A stretch of DNA of 64,000 nucleotides from an uncultured Bacteroidales bacterium (GCA_900316305.1 ONCM01000006.1:1-64000), one strand, 5' to 3'. Shown: positions 45,321-54,072, numbered from the stretch's first letter. Made by a program: numbers and translations. Notes: a model not told the origin generated them from the letters alone.

Positions 45321-45611
45321 ATGAGCCTTTTATCCGACCTCCTATTTTTACGATTTATGAAACGCCGAGCCAAACGCAAAGGGTGCGGTATCGGCGACAT
45401 GGTGATGCTGAAGACCGGCGGACCTGTCATGATGGTGGTGGACGTTGACCTTGAGGAAGCCGAATGCGAGTGGTTCTCCGAAAAGGATCAAAAGAAGCAC
45501 CGTAAGTACTTCATGTTTGAAATGCTTGTGAATGTAAACAATCTTGTACCTCAATCCAGCATTTTCAAGCAAGAGTATTCTGCAAAGACAAACAAATTGA
45601 AGAAAAACTAA
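45321..45611 (+). CDS. Second DUF2158 (YodC-like) protein
   Basis: 96 residues. DUF2158 core at about residues 22-70 (CGIGDMVMLKTGGPVMMVVD, CEWFSEKDQKK). A basic N-terminal extension (FMKRRAKRKG) and a lysine-rich tail flank it. GC content is higher than in the neighbouring DUF2158 gene. Follows the first DUF2158 gene by 43 bases in the same direction. Confidence 0.75.
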   Translation: MSLLSDLLFLRFMKRRAKRKGCGIGDMVMLKTGGPVMMVVDVDLEEAECEWFSEKDQKKHRKYFMFEMLVNVNNLVPQSSIFKQEYSAKTNKLKKN

Positions 45612-45624
45612 CAAAACAAACCTT

Positions 45625-46113
45625 ATGCAATCCAAAACCTACACCCAATTATTAGAAGTGGTCACCTGTATGATGACGTACACTGCAAGAGCCTTTAACT
45701 TTAAGAACAACCCCAACGAAATTGTCTCGTACACCAAAGGCATGAAAGAGTTGGCGGAAGATCTAAAGTTGCTTGGCACAAAAACAATCAATCCTCGAAT
45801 GTGGCAGGAGTATTGTGCCAATATACAAGGTAACACACCAATCACCATACCATTGTCAGAACTTCCAGCTGAAATGTGGCAAGAGTTCAAGGAAGTGATG
45901 ACGTGCATTGTCCCAACAGTCGCAGTGATGGAAGATAATAGCAATAACCCCGAAATGGTTGCTTACATTCTTGCTCACCAAGTGAAACCCTTATTGGAGA
46001 AGTGTCGATCACTACTCAGCAACGAACACGGTGAAATTCGTGGCAAAAGTTTTATAGAAAAACTTAAGGCCTTCGTGTTTGGACAACGTATGGTAAAATA
46101 CCGACATCATTAA
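45625..46113 (+). CDS. Hypothetical helical protein
   Basis: 162 residues, mostly helical, no signal peptide or membrane segment. Contains two similar MWQE segments (PRMWQEYCANI, AEMWQEFKEVM), which may reflect an internal duplication. Family not recognised. It follows the second DUF2158 gene by 13 bases and is probably in the same transcript. Confidence 0.6.
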   Translation: MQSKTYTQLLEVVTCMMTYTARAFNFKNNPNEIVSYTKGMKELAEDLKLLGTKTINPRMWQEYCANIQGNTPITIPLSELPAEMWQEFKEVMTCIVPTVAVMEDNSNNPEMVAYILAHQVKPLLEKCRSLLSNEHGEIRGKSFIEKLKAFVFGQRMVKYRHH

Positions 46114-46143
46114 TACTATAAACAATAATTAAGACCGAAGAAT

Positions 46144-47334
46144 ATGAGAAATTTTAAAACAACAGCAGTTATTTCAGTAGTCGTGGCAATTCTTTTTGTG
46201 GTTGCTGCGTGTACACCATCCGACACCAATGGTGTTAAGGTCACCACATACTCACCACAGGACATCACTTCCAAAAGTGCGATGTGCGGTGGGGAGGTTG
46301 TAGTACAAGGAGATATCGCCCTTAATGAATTAGGTGTTTGCTGGGGCACTTCAAAAAATCCTACAGCAGATGGGACCCACCTATCCACCAGCAATTGGCA
46401 ACAACCGTTTACTTGCAAAATCAACCACTTGACACCCGGAACCACATACCATGTACGCGCATACGTTAAGCGGGGGTTAGAATGCTATTACGGGAATGAT
46501 GTCACATTCACAACCACTATGGGAGGAGGTGGTGGTGCAAATGTGGCCGGCACCATTCAAGGCAAATTTTCTGTTGCCATGGGTGAACAAGTATATTTCT
46601 CACAAGGAAACCTCCAATACCACCCAGTCCAACAACAGTGGCGGTTTGCGGAAAAACAGTGGGATATTATTGGTGCGGAAAACGCCAATGTTTCAGCAAA
46701 CTATAACGGTTGGATTGACCTGATGGGATGGGGAACAAGTGGGTTCAACAACAAATACCCCTATATGACGGAAACGATGTCCCAAGCATACGCAGAAGAG
46801 TTCGCTGACATAAGCGGAACCAATTACGATTGGGGTGTTTATAATCCAATTAGCAATGGCGGCAACCAAGCGGGTATATGGCGTGTTTTAGAACGTAACG
46901 AGTGGGAATATGTGTTCTTCAAACGACAAACATCGTCAGGAATTCGTTATGCAAAGGCCACGGTGAATGGTATTTACGGTGTAATCTTGTTGCCTGATGA
47001 CTGGAATACATCTTATTACAGTTTAAACAACGTCAACTCCAACACGAACAGTGCAGTTTATTCTGGTAATGAAGTGTCTGCAACCGATTGGACATCAAAG
47101 TTTGAAAACCATGGGGCTGTGTTCCTTCCTGCTGGCGGCACACGGGTCGGAATAAGCACCACCACGTACAGTCATGGTTTGGCAACAGATGCATCAGGGT
47201 GGTATTGGTCGGGAACAATGTGCGACGGCAACCGCGCATACATCCTCTACTTTTCGAATGCATCACTCCTACCCTATAGGGAGTATTACATTGGACCCGC
47301 CATGTCGGTACGACTTGTGCGGGATGTGGAGTAA
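46144..47334 (+). CDS. Lipoprotein with fibronectin III-like and C-type-lectin-fold domains
   Basis: 396 residues. Lipobox VAAC (Cys at about 22). A fibronectin III-like domain (about 30-125, LGVCWGTSKNPTADGTHLS, then PGTTYHVRAYVKRG) is followed by a Gly-rich linker (GGGGGANVAG) and a C-type-lectin/formylglycine-enzyme-like domain of the Fibrobacter/Bacteroidales type (GVILLPDDWN, then WYWSGTMCDGNRAYILYFSN and VRLVRD). Such proteins are surface lipoproteins of unknown ligand. It follows the preceding gene by 30 bases; whether it serves the peptide locus is open. Confidence 0.75.
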   Translation: MRNFKTTAVISVVVAILFVVAACTPSDTNGVKVTTYSPQDITSKSAMCGGEVVVQGDIALNELGVCWGTSKNPTADGTHLSTSNWQQPFTCKINHLTPGTTYHVRAYVKRGLECYYGNDVTFTTTMGGGGGANVAGTIQGKFSVAMGEQVYFSQGNLQYHPVQQQWRFAEKQWDIIGAENANVSANYNGWIDLMGWGTSGFNNKYPYMTETMSQAYAEEFADISGTNYDWGVYNPISNGGNQAGIWRVLERNEWEYVFFKRQTSSGIRYAKATVNGIYGVILLPDDWNTSYYSLNNVNSNTNSAVYSGNEVSATDWTSKFENHGAVFLPAGGTRVGISTTTYSHGLATDASGWYWSGTMCDGNRAYILYFSNASLLPYREYYIGPAMSVRLVRDVE

Positions 47335-47509
47335 AATAATTTCTCAAAGATTTGTACTAAACAACTAATTATCATAGTTATAAGCTTATATTCAGCAAGA
47401 AACGTGTTTGGAAATATTTGGTATGGTCTATGTTGAGCATAGAACAGAATCATCAAATGAAATATGAGACAAAGAGAAGAATCAATGACACGTTAAATAC
47501 CCGAATACT

Positions 47510-48442
47510 ATGTCTGAAAAGAAATGGAAGATAGACAGCCGTGTGCCACACAAATATCGCGGTGGTCGTAGAGGGAAAGGCTCAGAATTCCCCCGTCGTG
47601 GCATGAATGAATACGAAGGCGAGCGGCTCTCCATGGGCAAACATCGGTTTTCGAAAAACAAAACAATGAGCTACAACAAAAGTTATGGCTGGGCTTCATT
47701 GCATATAAAATACTTGGATGGACTCCTCAACAAATACGTCAACAGACCGTTTGATGAAATGTTAAGCGAGTTCTACGCCAAAACCAAGTCGTTACGTCAA
47801 AGCAAAAGACAACGTATGTGGGATACACAATCCTACTTCTCGCATGACTTGGAAGGGGTCAAACATGCTCGTTACGCACAGAATGGCGAGAAAAGGTACT
47901 ATGTGGACGAAGAAGGCATTCTCCGCTTGAAAGAGAAATGGGCCGACAACGCCCCGAAGACAAAATTGACCCGCAAACAGAAGGCCTATAACTGCCAAGT
48001 TCCGGTGCCCACATTCGGCTTGAAAACTGACCAGTTCGAACTTTTAAGACAAAAGTACGACACCGCCGATCTTTTTGTGGGAGAATATTACGCTATAGTG
48101 GATGGAGAAGTTTGCAAAGTGCCGATTTACACCTCGCCAAAGACAGAAAATGATTACGAATTGTCTGACAGAATTGTCGTGGATGGTTTTAGTTTTGATG
48201 CAAAATTCAACCATGTTTTTTGGAACTTCACTTATAAAAAAGCGAACAGCTACAAAACCGAAGTCCGTGAAAAATTGGAGGCTTTGAAAAAGGAAAACAA
48301 TGATGAAAATGAGGACGATGTGGCGCGCATGGAGCGTCGGATCTGTTCCATGAAGGATTATTGGACAATGCACGGATGCATGGCTCTGGAGTTTTATACA
48401 AAGAAAAGTGGCTATATGCGATCAAACAATCATAGAAATTAA
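47510..48442 (+). CDS. Hypothetical basic protein
   Basis: 310 residues, no signal peptide. The N-terminal 60 residues are very basic (HKYRGGRRGKGSEFPRRG), suggesting nucleic-acid binding; the middle has aromatic-rich segments (SYNKSYGWASLHIKYLDGLL) and the end a coiled coil (VREKLEALKKENNDENEDD). I do not recognise the family. The N-terminal half recalls toxins or structural proteins of accessory regions, but nothing specific supports that. Confidence 0.6.
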   Translation: MSEKKWKIDSRVPHKYRGGRRGKGSEFPRRGMNEYEGERLSMGKHRFSKNKTMSYNKSYGWASLHIKYLDGLLNKYVNRPFDEMLSEFYAKTKSLRQSKRQRMWDTQSYFSHDLEGVKHARYAQNGEKRYYVDEEGILRLKEKWADNAPKTKLTRKQKAYNCQVPVPTFGLKTDQFELLRQKYDTADLFVGEYYAIVDGEVCKVPIYTSPKTENDYELSDRIVVDGFSFDAKFNHVFWNFTYKKANSYKTEVREKLEALKKENNDENEDDVARMERRICSMKDYWTMHGCMALEFYTKKSGYMRSNNHRN

Positions 48443-48457
48443 TTAAATTCTTGTCCT

Positions 48458-48736
48458 ATGTATCGCCAATTCACCGCCTCCCGCGTTTCCGAATCCAACG
48501 TGCTGTTCCCGCCCACTATCATCTTCACAGATGAGGGCATTACCATCAAAACGCCAGCGCTACTGCATCACAACACCGACTTCATCCCCTACGAGGCGGT
48601 GTCCAGCGTGATGATACACACCCCTCTCGCCGGCTTCTCCACCATCACCTTCTACGCCTATGCCCGCGAGATCCGCGTCCACGGCTTCCTCCAGCGCGAG
48701 GTGCGTGAGATGAAGCGGATGGTGGAGGAGAGGTGA
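48458..48736 (+). CDS. Small PH-like domain protein, source of the repeated 3' end
   Basis: 92 residues, with strands FPPTIIFTDEGITIKTPALL and ISSVMIH-like segments followed by STITFYAYAREIRVHGFL and a C-terminal helix REVREMKRMVEER. The pattern resembles a small PH-type domain used in Bacteroidota regulators. Its last 114 bases (48623-48736) are repeated in frame at 50321-50434 and (101 bases) at 51757-51857, each next to an ATPase gene. GC content is high compared with the preceding genes. Confidence 0.65.
   Translation: MYRQFTASRVSESNVLFPPTIIFTDEGITIKTPALLHHNTDFIPYEAVSSVMIHTPLAGFSTITFYAYAREIRVHGFLQREVREMKRMVEER
48623..48736 (+). repeat. Gene 3'-end repeat, copy 1 (in the intact gene)
   Basis: The last 38 codons, with stop, of the PH-like gene. 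Aligns without gaps to copies 2 and 3. Confidence 0.9.
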
Positions 48737-48753
48737 GTTTGTAGTCCCCTTTT

Positions 48754-50193
48754 TTAGAGTTCCACCGCAAACAAGTCATCTAGGGTAACCTCATTCTGCA
48801 CCTGCCCGCTATACTCGTTCCGCTTCAACCCGTATGAGGCTATCAAGGTCAGATGCACGCTTTTCTTGCGCGGTATTCTGTCCACCAATGTCTGCATTCG
48901 TTCCCGTAAAACGGTATCGTACTTTTTGTCTATGACAAACGGTTTGCCGTAAAACTTTATTTCACAGAGATTTAACACGTTGTCGGCTCTGTCAATGAGC
49001 ATGTCTATCTGTTGCTTCTTTTCAGGTGACTCCACAATCCAAGATGAAACCATAGTACTTACTCCTGAAATTCCCAATTTCATCTTAATCTGGGCTATAT
49101 GCAAAAAACACAGTTCCTCAAAGGCAAATCCTCTCCATGTGTTCAATCGTGATGAAGATGCATTTTTCTGCCAAAATTGCGGTTCGGACATTTCCTTCCC
49201 ATCCAGAAAGTTGAGATAAGAAATACAGAAGGGGTCGGTTAGCCGATAACGTTCCACTTTCCGTTCATCGTATGGATAGTAGGTTGTGATGAAGTCGCTT
49301 TCCGACAACCCTTTCAGAATCTCTGTCGCACCGCCACCGTCTTTAATGCCAGTATGTTCAAGAATCTCATGCCGTGTGTAGCCCCCTCTTCTTTGGGCCA
49401 GCAGACGAATCACTTTTTTATGATCTTCCGCATTTTTGAACAGAGAGCCAAACAACCGGTCGAATTCGTTCCCTAACTTCGCCCCTTTTTCAAAAAGCAA
49501 TTTGTCAATGTTTTGAGCCGCGCTGTATCCTTTTTCAAACAGACTCAAATAATGCGGGATTCCCCCCAGAACCATATATGCTTGTGTCACGTCGTATCGG
49601 CTCATTGCGATTTCTTTACTATGGAAATACATCTCGCATTCAGCCAACGAGAAGGGGTGGAGTTTAATCTCGCAATTCAGTCTGTTATACAATCCCCCCT
49701 TGTTATTGATGAGATTGTCCTCCATCCAAGAAGTTGCAGATCCGCACACGATCAACAAGATATTGTTGCGTTTTGATGCCCATCCGTTCCAGAAATGCTC
49801 AAATGCGGGGATGAATCGCGAACGGGCGGTGTCCATCCAAGGCAGTTCGTCAATGAAAATCACAAGTCGCTGACCGTTGTCTTTCTGTTCGAGCAGTTTT
49901 TCCAATAATCGAAATGCCTCAAGCCATGATCTGGGACTGGTTCCCCCTTGCAATCCGTAATCCTGCAAGGAATAATAAAATGCCTGTAGCTGATCACGTA
50001 ACAGGAATTTTTTGTCGCGGTCGTATGGCGACAATCCCGTATGCCAGAATGCGAATCTGTCCTTAAAAGTCTCTTTGATCAAATAGGTTTTCCCAATGCG
50101 CCGTCTGCCATAAACAGCTACAAATTGTGAATTCTCAGCGTTGTAAAGTTGCTCCAGTTCTGCAATCTCTTTCTTTCTGCCAATAATTTCCAT
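48754..50193 (-). CDS. Archaeal-type AAA ATPase (ATPase_2/DUF234 group)
   Basis: 479 residues. N-terminal GRKKEIAELEQLYNAENSQF leads to Walker A YGRRRIGKTYLIKETF near residue 30. Walker B is LVIFIDELPWMD, followed by LLIVCGSATSWMEDN. The C-terminal half includes a winged-helix-like segment (GGYTRHEILEHTGIKDGGG) and a nuclease-like DUF234 end (IDMLIDRADNVLNLCEIKFYG) with D..E.K spacing as in PD-(D/E)XK folds. Family role unknown. The stop lies 17 bases from the stop of the convergent PH-like gene; the minus-strand -7 element is at + 50222-50229. Confidence 0.85.
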   Translation of the reverse strand: MEIIGRKKEIAELEQLYNAENSQFVAVYGRRRIGKTYLIKETFKDRFAFWHTGLSPYDRDKKFLLRDQLQAFYYSLQDYGLQGGTSPRSWLEAFRLLEKLLEQKDNGQRLVIFIDELPWMDTARSRFIPAFEHFWNGWASKRNNILLIVCGSATSWMEDNLINNKGGLYNRLNCEIKLHPFSLAECEMYFHSKEIAMSRYDVTQAYMVLGGIPHYLSLFEKGYSAAQNIDKLLFEKGAKLGNEFDRLFGSLFKNAEDHKKVIRLLAQRRGGYTRHEILEHTGIKDGGGATEILKGLSESDFITTYYPYDERKVERYRLTDPFCISYLNFLDGKEMSEPQFWQKNASSSRLNTWRGFAFEELCFLHIAQIKMKLGISGVSTMVSSWIVESPEKKQQIDMLIDRADNVLNLCEIKFYGKPFVIDKKYDTVLRERMQTLVDRIPRKKSVHLTLIASYGLKRNEYSGQVQNEVTLDDLFAVEL

Positions 50194-50320
50194 AACGTAT
50201 CTTGTGAATTTTATTTCGCTGCAAAGATAATTAAAATACCAATATTAGAGATATAAGATTTTTTATTTCTCTAAATCGCAGTTTTTTGTATGCATCTAGA
50301 TGATTAAAAACAATTTAATT

Positions 50321-50434
50321 CCTCTCGCCGGCTTCTCCACCATCACCTTCTACGCCTACGGCCGCGGGATCCGCGTCCATGGCTTCCTCCAGCGCGAGGT
50401 GCGGGAGATGAAGCAGATGGTGGAGGAGAGGTGA
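50321..50434 (+). pseudogene. Gene 3'-end repeat, copy 2
   Basis: 114 bases matching 48623-48736 without gaps, in frame, with a TGA stop. Most differences are silent or conservative. An in-frame ATG at 50300 would give a 44-residue peptide, but the 5' half of the gene is missing. It lies between the two ATPase genes, 12 bases from the stop of the second. Confidence 0.8.
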
Positions 50435-50446
50435 CAAAAACATAGG

Positions 50447-51640
50447 CTAATAAAGCATTCCGAAAAGCCATAGAGGAATCTTGTTCCCGTGGCCTATTTC
50501 CATGTTGTCGCTGACGACAAAACTTCCCTCAATGTCTTTGATCTGCGTGAATCCTTTGCCCTTGCCGCCCACTTCAAAAAGCCATTTGTTATCAGCAACG
50601 AGGTCGCCGCGGTTTGGGGCTGATAGCTTATGCGATACTCCAAGTTGAGAGGCTAAATAGGTTTCCCTCATAGTGCCTGCATCTGCGTGGGCATTCAGAC
50701 AATACATCAGATTGGTGTTGTGGAAGAGTATCTTTTCGGGTTTGGTCAGCATATTCACGCCTTCAGCTTGGGCATATAGTCGTCTGATCAATGCCGCTTT
50801 GTCCATCAAATCAAGCAATTTCAGCACATTGTTGCGCGATGACTGCAACATGTTGCAAAGTGATGATATGTTCAAGGTATAAGGCGGTTGCCCGGCAAGC
50901 ACTGCCATCAACGGTTTGGCCTTATACACCGATGCGTACTCTACGTCACTCACCGATGGAATTTCGCTTGTGACGATGGTGTTAATCACTTGCTGAAGAC
51001 GGTCATCGAAGCCGTCGCCCTCTTCGCGATAAAATGGATAATAGCCCGTTTTGATGTAATTGTCAAAATACTTTAGCACTTTCACGTTTGCGGCTATTTG
51101 CGGCGCTTCCGTAAAATGATTGTCCAAAATCGTCTCCAACGGAAGGACCGGCAGTGTGGCTACATTCTCCAACTGTAGGTATTCCCTAAACGATAGGCCT
51201 TCCAGCGTGTAAGGGCGATGGCGGCGTGACAGGTCGGCCAGCAGCGATTCTTCAAGCTTTAACATGGAGGAACCGGTTACCACAACATGCAATTGAGGAT
51301 ACGAGTCATATATGTTTTTGATTTCCTGCTGCCATCCTTTGTATTTGTGTACTTCGTCCAAAAACAGATGAGTGCCGCCGTGGGTGTAATGGTATTCCGC
51401 CAAATCGAGGATGGTATGGTTGGCAAACCATATATGATCCAATGTCGCATACAAAGCCTTTTCCCTGTCAGGAAATGTTCTCTTGATGTGCTGTAGAAGC
51501 ATCGTTGTTTTCCCCACGCCCTTGGCCCCTTTAATCACTATCAAACGGTTGTCCCAATTGATTTTGTCATATAAATATCGGGTGAAACTCAAGTCCGTTT
51601 CGGCTAACAGACGACCGTATGTTCTGAATAATCTATCCAT
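50447..51640 (-). CDS. AAA-type ATPase with DUF4143 (AAA_14 family)
   Basis: 397 residues from the ATG at 51638-51640. Walker A GAKGVGKTTMLLQHI, Walker B HLFLDEVHKYKGWQQEIKN and VVVTGSSMLKLEES follow in order. The DUF4143 C-terminal half ends VADNKWLFEVGGKGKGF. It is homologous to the ATPase at 40158-41333 with the same overall order of motifs. A -7 element on the minus strand (+ CAAAAATA, 51665-51672) and two dyads lie upstream; longer in-frame starts would cross that promoter and are rejected. Confidence 0.86.
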   Translation of the reverse strand: MDRLFRTYGRLLAETDLSFTRYLYDKINWDNRLIVIKGAKGVGKTTMLLQHIKRTFPDREKALYATLDHIWFANHTILDLAEYHYTHGGTHLFLDEVHKYKGWQQEIKNIYDSYPQLHVVVTGSSMLKLEESLLADLSRRHRPYTLEGLSFREYLQLENVATLPVLPLETILDNHFTEAPQIAANVKVLKYFDNYIKTGYYPFYREEGDGFDDRLQQVINTIVTSEIPSVSDVEYASVYKAKPLMAVLAGQPPYTLNISSLCNMLQSSRNNVLKLLDLMDKAALIRRLYAQAEGVNMLTKPEKILFHNTNLMYCLNAHADAGTMRETYLASQLGVSHKLSAPNRGDLVADNKWLFEVGGKGKGFTQIKDIEGSFVVSDNMEIGHGNKIPLWLFGMLY

Positions 51641-51677
51641 TCTTTTTGTTTTTAAACAACGGTGCAAAAATACAAAT

Positions 51678-51725
51678 TTTACTTTGTAAAGTAAATAATC
51701 GGTTTTATTTTTTACTTTATAAAGT
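51678..51725. promoter_or_regulatory. Paired dyads upstream of ATPase gene
   Basis: TTTACTTT/AAAGTAAA (51678-51695) and ACTTT/AAAGT (51714-51725) have centres 33 bases apart. Same spacing as the pair at 41376-41425, different sequence. Confidence 0.6.
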
Positions 51726-51756
51726 GACATTATATCAAAGTCGTGTATCGCTGACA

Positions 51757-51857
51757 TCTCCACCATCACCTTCTACGCCTACGGGCGCGAGATCCGCGTC
51801 CACGGCTTCCTCCAGCGCGAGGTGCGGGAGATGAAGCAGATGGTGGAGGAGCGGTAG
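51757..51857 (+). pseudogene. Gene 3'-end repeat, copy 3
   Basis: 101 bases matching the last 101 bases of copies 1 and 2 without gaps, in frame, ending in TAG. No start codon is available in frame upstream (a stop lies at 51720-51722). Follows the promoter region of the second ATPase gene. Confidence 0.8.
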
Positions 51858-51905
51858 TGCTTTCCGATATTTTCTGCGCTACCGTTATCCGGTTAATATT
51901 TTATG

Positions 51906-51913
51906 TACCTTTG
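51906..51913 (+). promoter_or_regulatory. Promoter -7 element TACCTTTG
   Basis: TAnnTTTG match 23 bases before the ATG at 51937. Confidence 0.6.
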
Positions 51914-51936
51914 CGGCATCGTTTTAAAACCCCGCC

Positions 51937-54024
51937 ATGCCCTACCCTAAAAGCAAATACCAGTTCGCGAAGAAGGAACTCCTAAAAATGTTCGTCGCCA
52001 TCTTCGTGCTGGCGCTGGTCAGTGTCACCTACTACTTCTACATCCGGCGCGAGGCGCTCCATACCGCGGAACGGCGGGCGGAGCTCACGCTGCAAAATAC
52101 AGAGAGAACCATCCACATCCGCATGGGGAAGATCGAAACCACCGTGAACGCCATGGGACCGATGGCGGAATACGCCCTCGACGACCCCGACGCCATGTAC
52201 GACATCGCCCGCCATACGGTGGAGGCCAGCTCCCGCATCATGGGCGCCGGCATCGCCTTCGTCGCGGACTACTATCCTGAAAAAGGACACTGGTTCGAGA
52301 CCTACGTCGGCCACCATAAAGGGTGCGACACGTTGTTCACCGAACAGATAGGATGCGCGGAACACGACTACCTCAACATGGACTGGTTTCAGAAAGCGTT
52401 GGCCTCCGAGAAGGGGAGCTGGACCGGCCCCTACTACGATAACGCCGGCGGGATGGACTATCTGATCTCCTACTGCCTCCACATCCGCGATACAAACGGC
52501 AAAGCGGTGGGACTGATCATCGCCGACATCACCCTCGACACCCTCTCTAGCATCGTCAGGAGCGTCAAGCTCTACCCTCACAGCTACTGCACGCTGATGG
52601 CCGGTGACGGCACGATGCTGGTCGGTCCGCCAGCTAACCAGAAGCAGAAGGGCAAAGTCCATTCCTTCTCCGAGAAAATCGACGGCAAAAACATGACCTT
52701 GACCCTTGTCGTACCCGATTCCGACATGTACCGGCGATTGCGGCGGTCGAGCCTCTTTTTTGCCCTCGTGGCTCTGACAGGCGTCTTCACGGTCTTCTTC
52801 ATCTCCTACCGTTCCATACAGAACCTGTGGCAGCTCAACGAGGTACGCATCAAGGAACAGCACATTGAGGACGAACTCACCATCGCCCGCAACATCCAGC
52901 AGTCGTTATTGCCGTCCGAGAAATTGTCAACAGCCACCAACAAACTCAACATCAAAGGGTTACAGGTTCCCGCCAAGTTCGTGGGCGGCGACCTGTACGA
53001 CTACTACGTGCGCGACAACAAGTTGCTGTTCTGCATCGGCGACGTTTCCGGCAAGGGCGTGCCCGCAGCCCTGCTGATGGCCATCGCCCATAGCCTTTTC
53101 CGCACGCTGTCGGCCCACGACGACCGTCCCGAAGTCATTATGCAAGCCCTCAACGCCTCCATCAGCAACAACAACCCCGACATCATGTTCATCACCATGT
53201 TCTTGGGAATCATGGACTTATCCACCAACATCATCCGCTATTGCAACGCCGGCCATAATCCGCCGATAATCATCAAGGACGGCGGTGCGGAGTATCTGGG
53301 TACCGAACCTTCCCTGCTCTTGGGCGTGGATGTAAATGCGGAATACACCGCCAACGAGCTGACCTTGTCCCCCGGCGACACGATTTTCCTCTATACCGAC
53401 GGTCTCACTGAAGCCGAAAACCCTCAAAAGGAGCTTTTCGGAGAGCAACGAGCATTGAAAACAGCTTCCCAGTTCGGCACGCTGACGGCGGAAGAACAAA
53501 TAGAGCAGATGCGGCAGGCAGTACATGTTTTCGTTGACCAAGCCGAGCAGAGCGACGACCTCACCCTACTGGCCATCCGCTACAACCCAGTCGCGGATTC
53601 CACGCTCACCCTGACCAATAACATTGACGAATTGACCCGACTGGAGCCGTTTTTGGAGAATTTCTTCGACCAAAACGACCTCGATTTAGCCCTTTTGTCC
53701 AAAGTCGATCTCGCCTTGGAAGAAGCACTCGCCAACGTCATCATGTACGCCTACCCCGAGGGCGAAAAAGGCGAGGTAACCCTCACCGCCAACGTTGCCG
53801 ACAACGCCATCTGCATGGAAATCAGGGACAAAGGAACGCCCTTCAACCCACTCGAACAAAAAGAGGCCGACCTCAACGTTTCCCTCGAAGAGCGTAAAAT
53901 CGGCGGTTTGGGCATCCACCTCATCAAAGAAATTATGGACGAAATCGAGTATGCGTACGAGAACGGACACAATATACTGTCCATGAAAATAATCCAAGAG
54001 GGCTGTAGGCCCGACACATGTTAG
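51937..54024 (+). CDS. RsbU-RsbW-like fusion: sensor, PP2C phosphatase and HATPase kinase
   Basis: 695 residues. Membrane segment (about 14-35), extracytoplasmic Cache-like sensor (about 36-265), second membrane segment (about 270-292), coiled-coil linker, SpoIIE/PP2C phosphatase domain (about 325-545; GDLYDYYVRDNKLLFCIGDVSG, then FLYTDGLTEAENP) and a C-terminal HATPase_c domain (about 560-690; N-box VDLALEEALANVIMYAYPEG, IGGLGIHLIKEIMDE). It would dephosphorylate and phosphorylate an anti-anti-sigma partner, here probably the STAS protein encoded just downstream. Fusion of both opposing activities in one sensor protein is seen in several phyla. Confidence 0.9.
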   Translation: MPYPKSKYQFAKKELLKMFVAIFVLALVSVTYYFYIRREALHTAERRAELTLQNTERTIHIRMGKIETTVNAMGPMAEYALDDPDAMYDIARHTVEASSRIMGAGIAFVADYYPEKGHWFETYVGHHKGCDTLFTEQIGCAEHDYLNMDWFQKALASEKGSWTGPYYDNAGGMDYLISYCLHIRDTNGKAVGLIIADITLDTLSSIVRSVKLYPHSYCTLMAGDGTMLVGPPANQKQKGKVHSFSEKIDGKNMTLTLVVPDSDMYRRLRRSSLFFALVALTGVFTVFFISYRSIQNLWQLNEVRIKEQHIEDELTIARNIQQSLLPSEKLSTATNKLNIKGLQVPAKFVGGDLYDYYVRDNKLLFCIGDVSGKGVPAALLMAIAHSLFRTLSAHDDRPEVIMQALNASISNNNPDIMFITMFLGIMDLSTNIIRYCNAGHNPPIIIKDGGAEYLGTEPSLLLGVDVNAEYTANELTLSPGDTIFLYTDGLTEAENPQKELFGEQRALKTASQFGTLTAEEQIEQMRQAVHVFVDQAEQSDDLTLLAIRYNPVADSTLTLTNNIDELTRLEPFLENFFDQNDLDLALLSKVDLALEEALANVIMYAYPEGEKGEVTLTANVADNAICMEIRDKGTPFNPLEQKEADLNVSLEERKIGGLGIHLIKEIMDEIEYAYENGHNILSMKIIQEGCRPDTC

Positions 54025-54053
54025 CCTAGGGTAAAGCGAAGCGAAACCCTAGG
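54025..54053. repeat. Palindrome CCTAGGGT / ACCCTAGG
   Basis: 8-base perfect arms (54025-54032, 54046-54053) around a loop with GCGAAGCGAA. It starts at the end of the phosphatase gene and may terminate or stabilise its mRNA. Confidence 0.7.
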
Positions 54054-54072
54054 ATACAATCGAAAAAATCAT

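Noticed and set aside
47180..47334. Possible diversity-generating retroelement target at the C-type-lectin end of the lipoprotein
   Set aside because: The domain type fits, but no reverse transcriptase gene, template repeat or excess of AAY codons is present in the window.
40158..51640. ATPase genes as transposases or insertion sequences
   Set aside because: They have P-loop ATPase, DUF4143 or DUF234 domains and no terminal inverted repeats or transposase motifs; the 3'-end repeats are reported separately as a finding.
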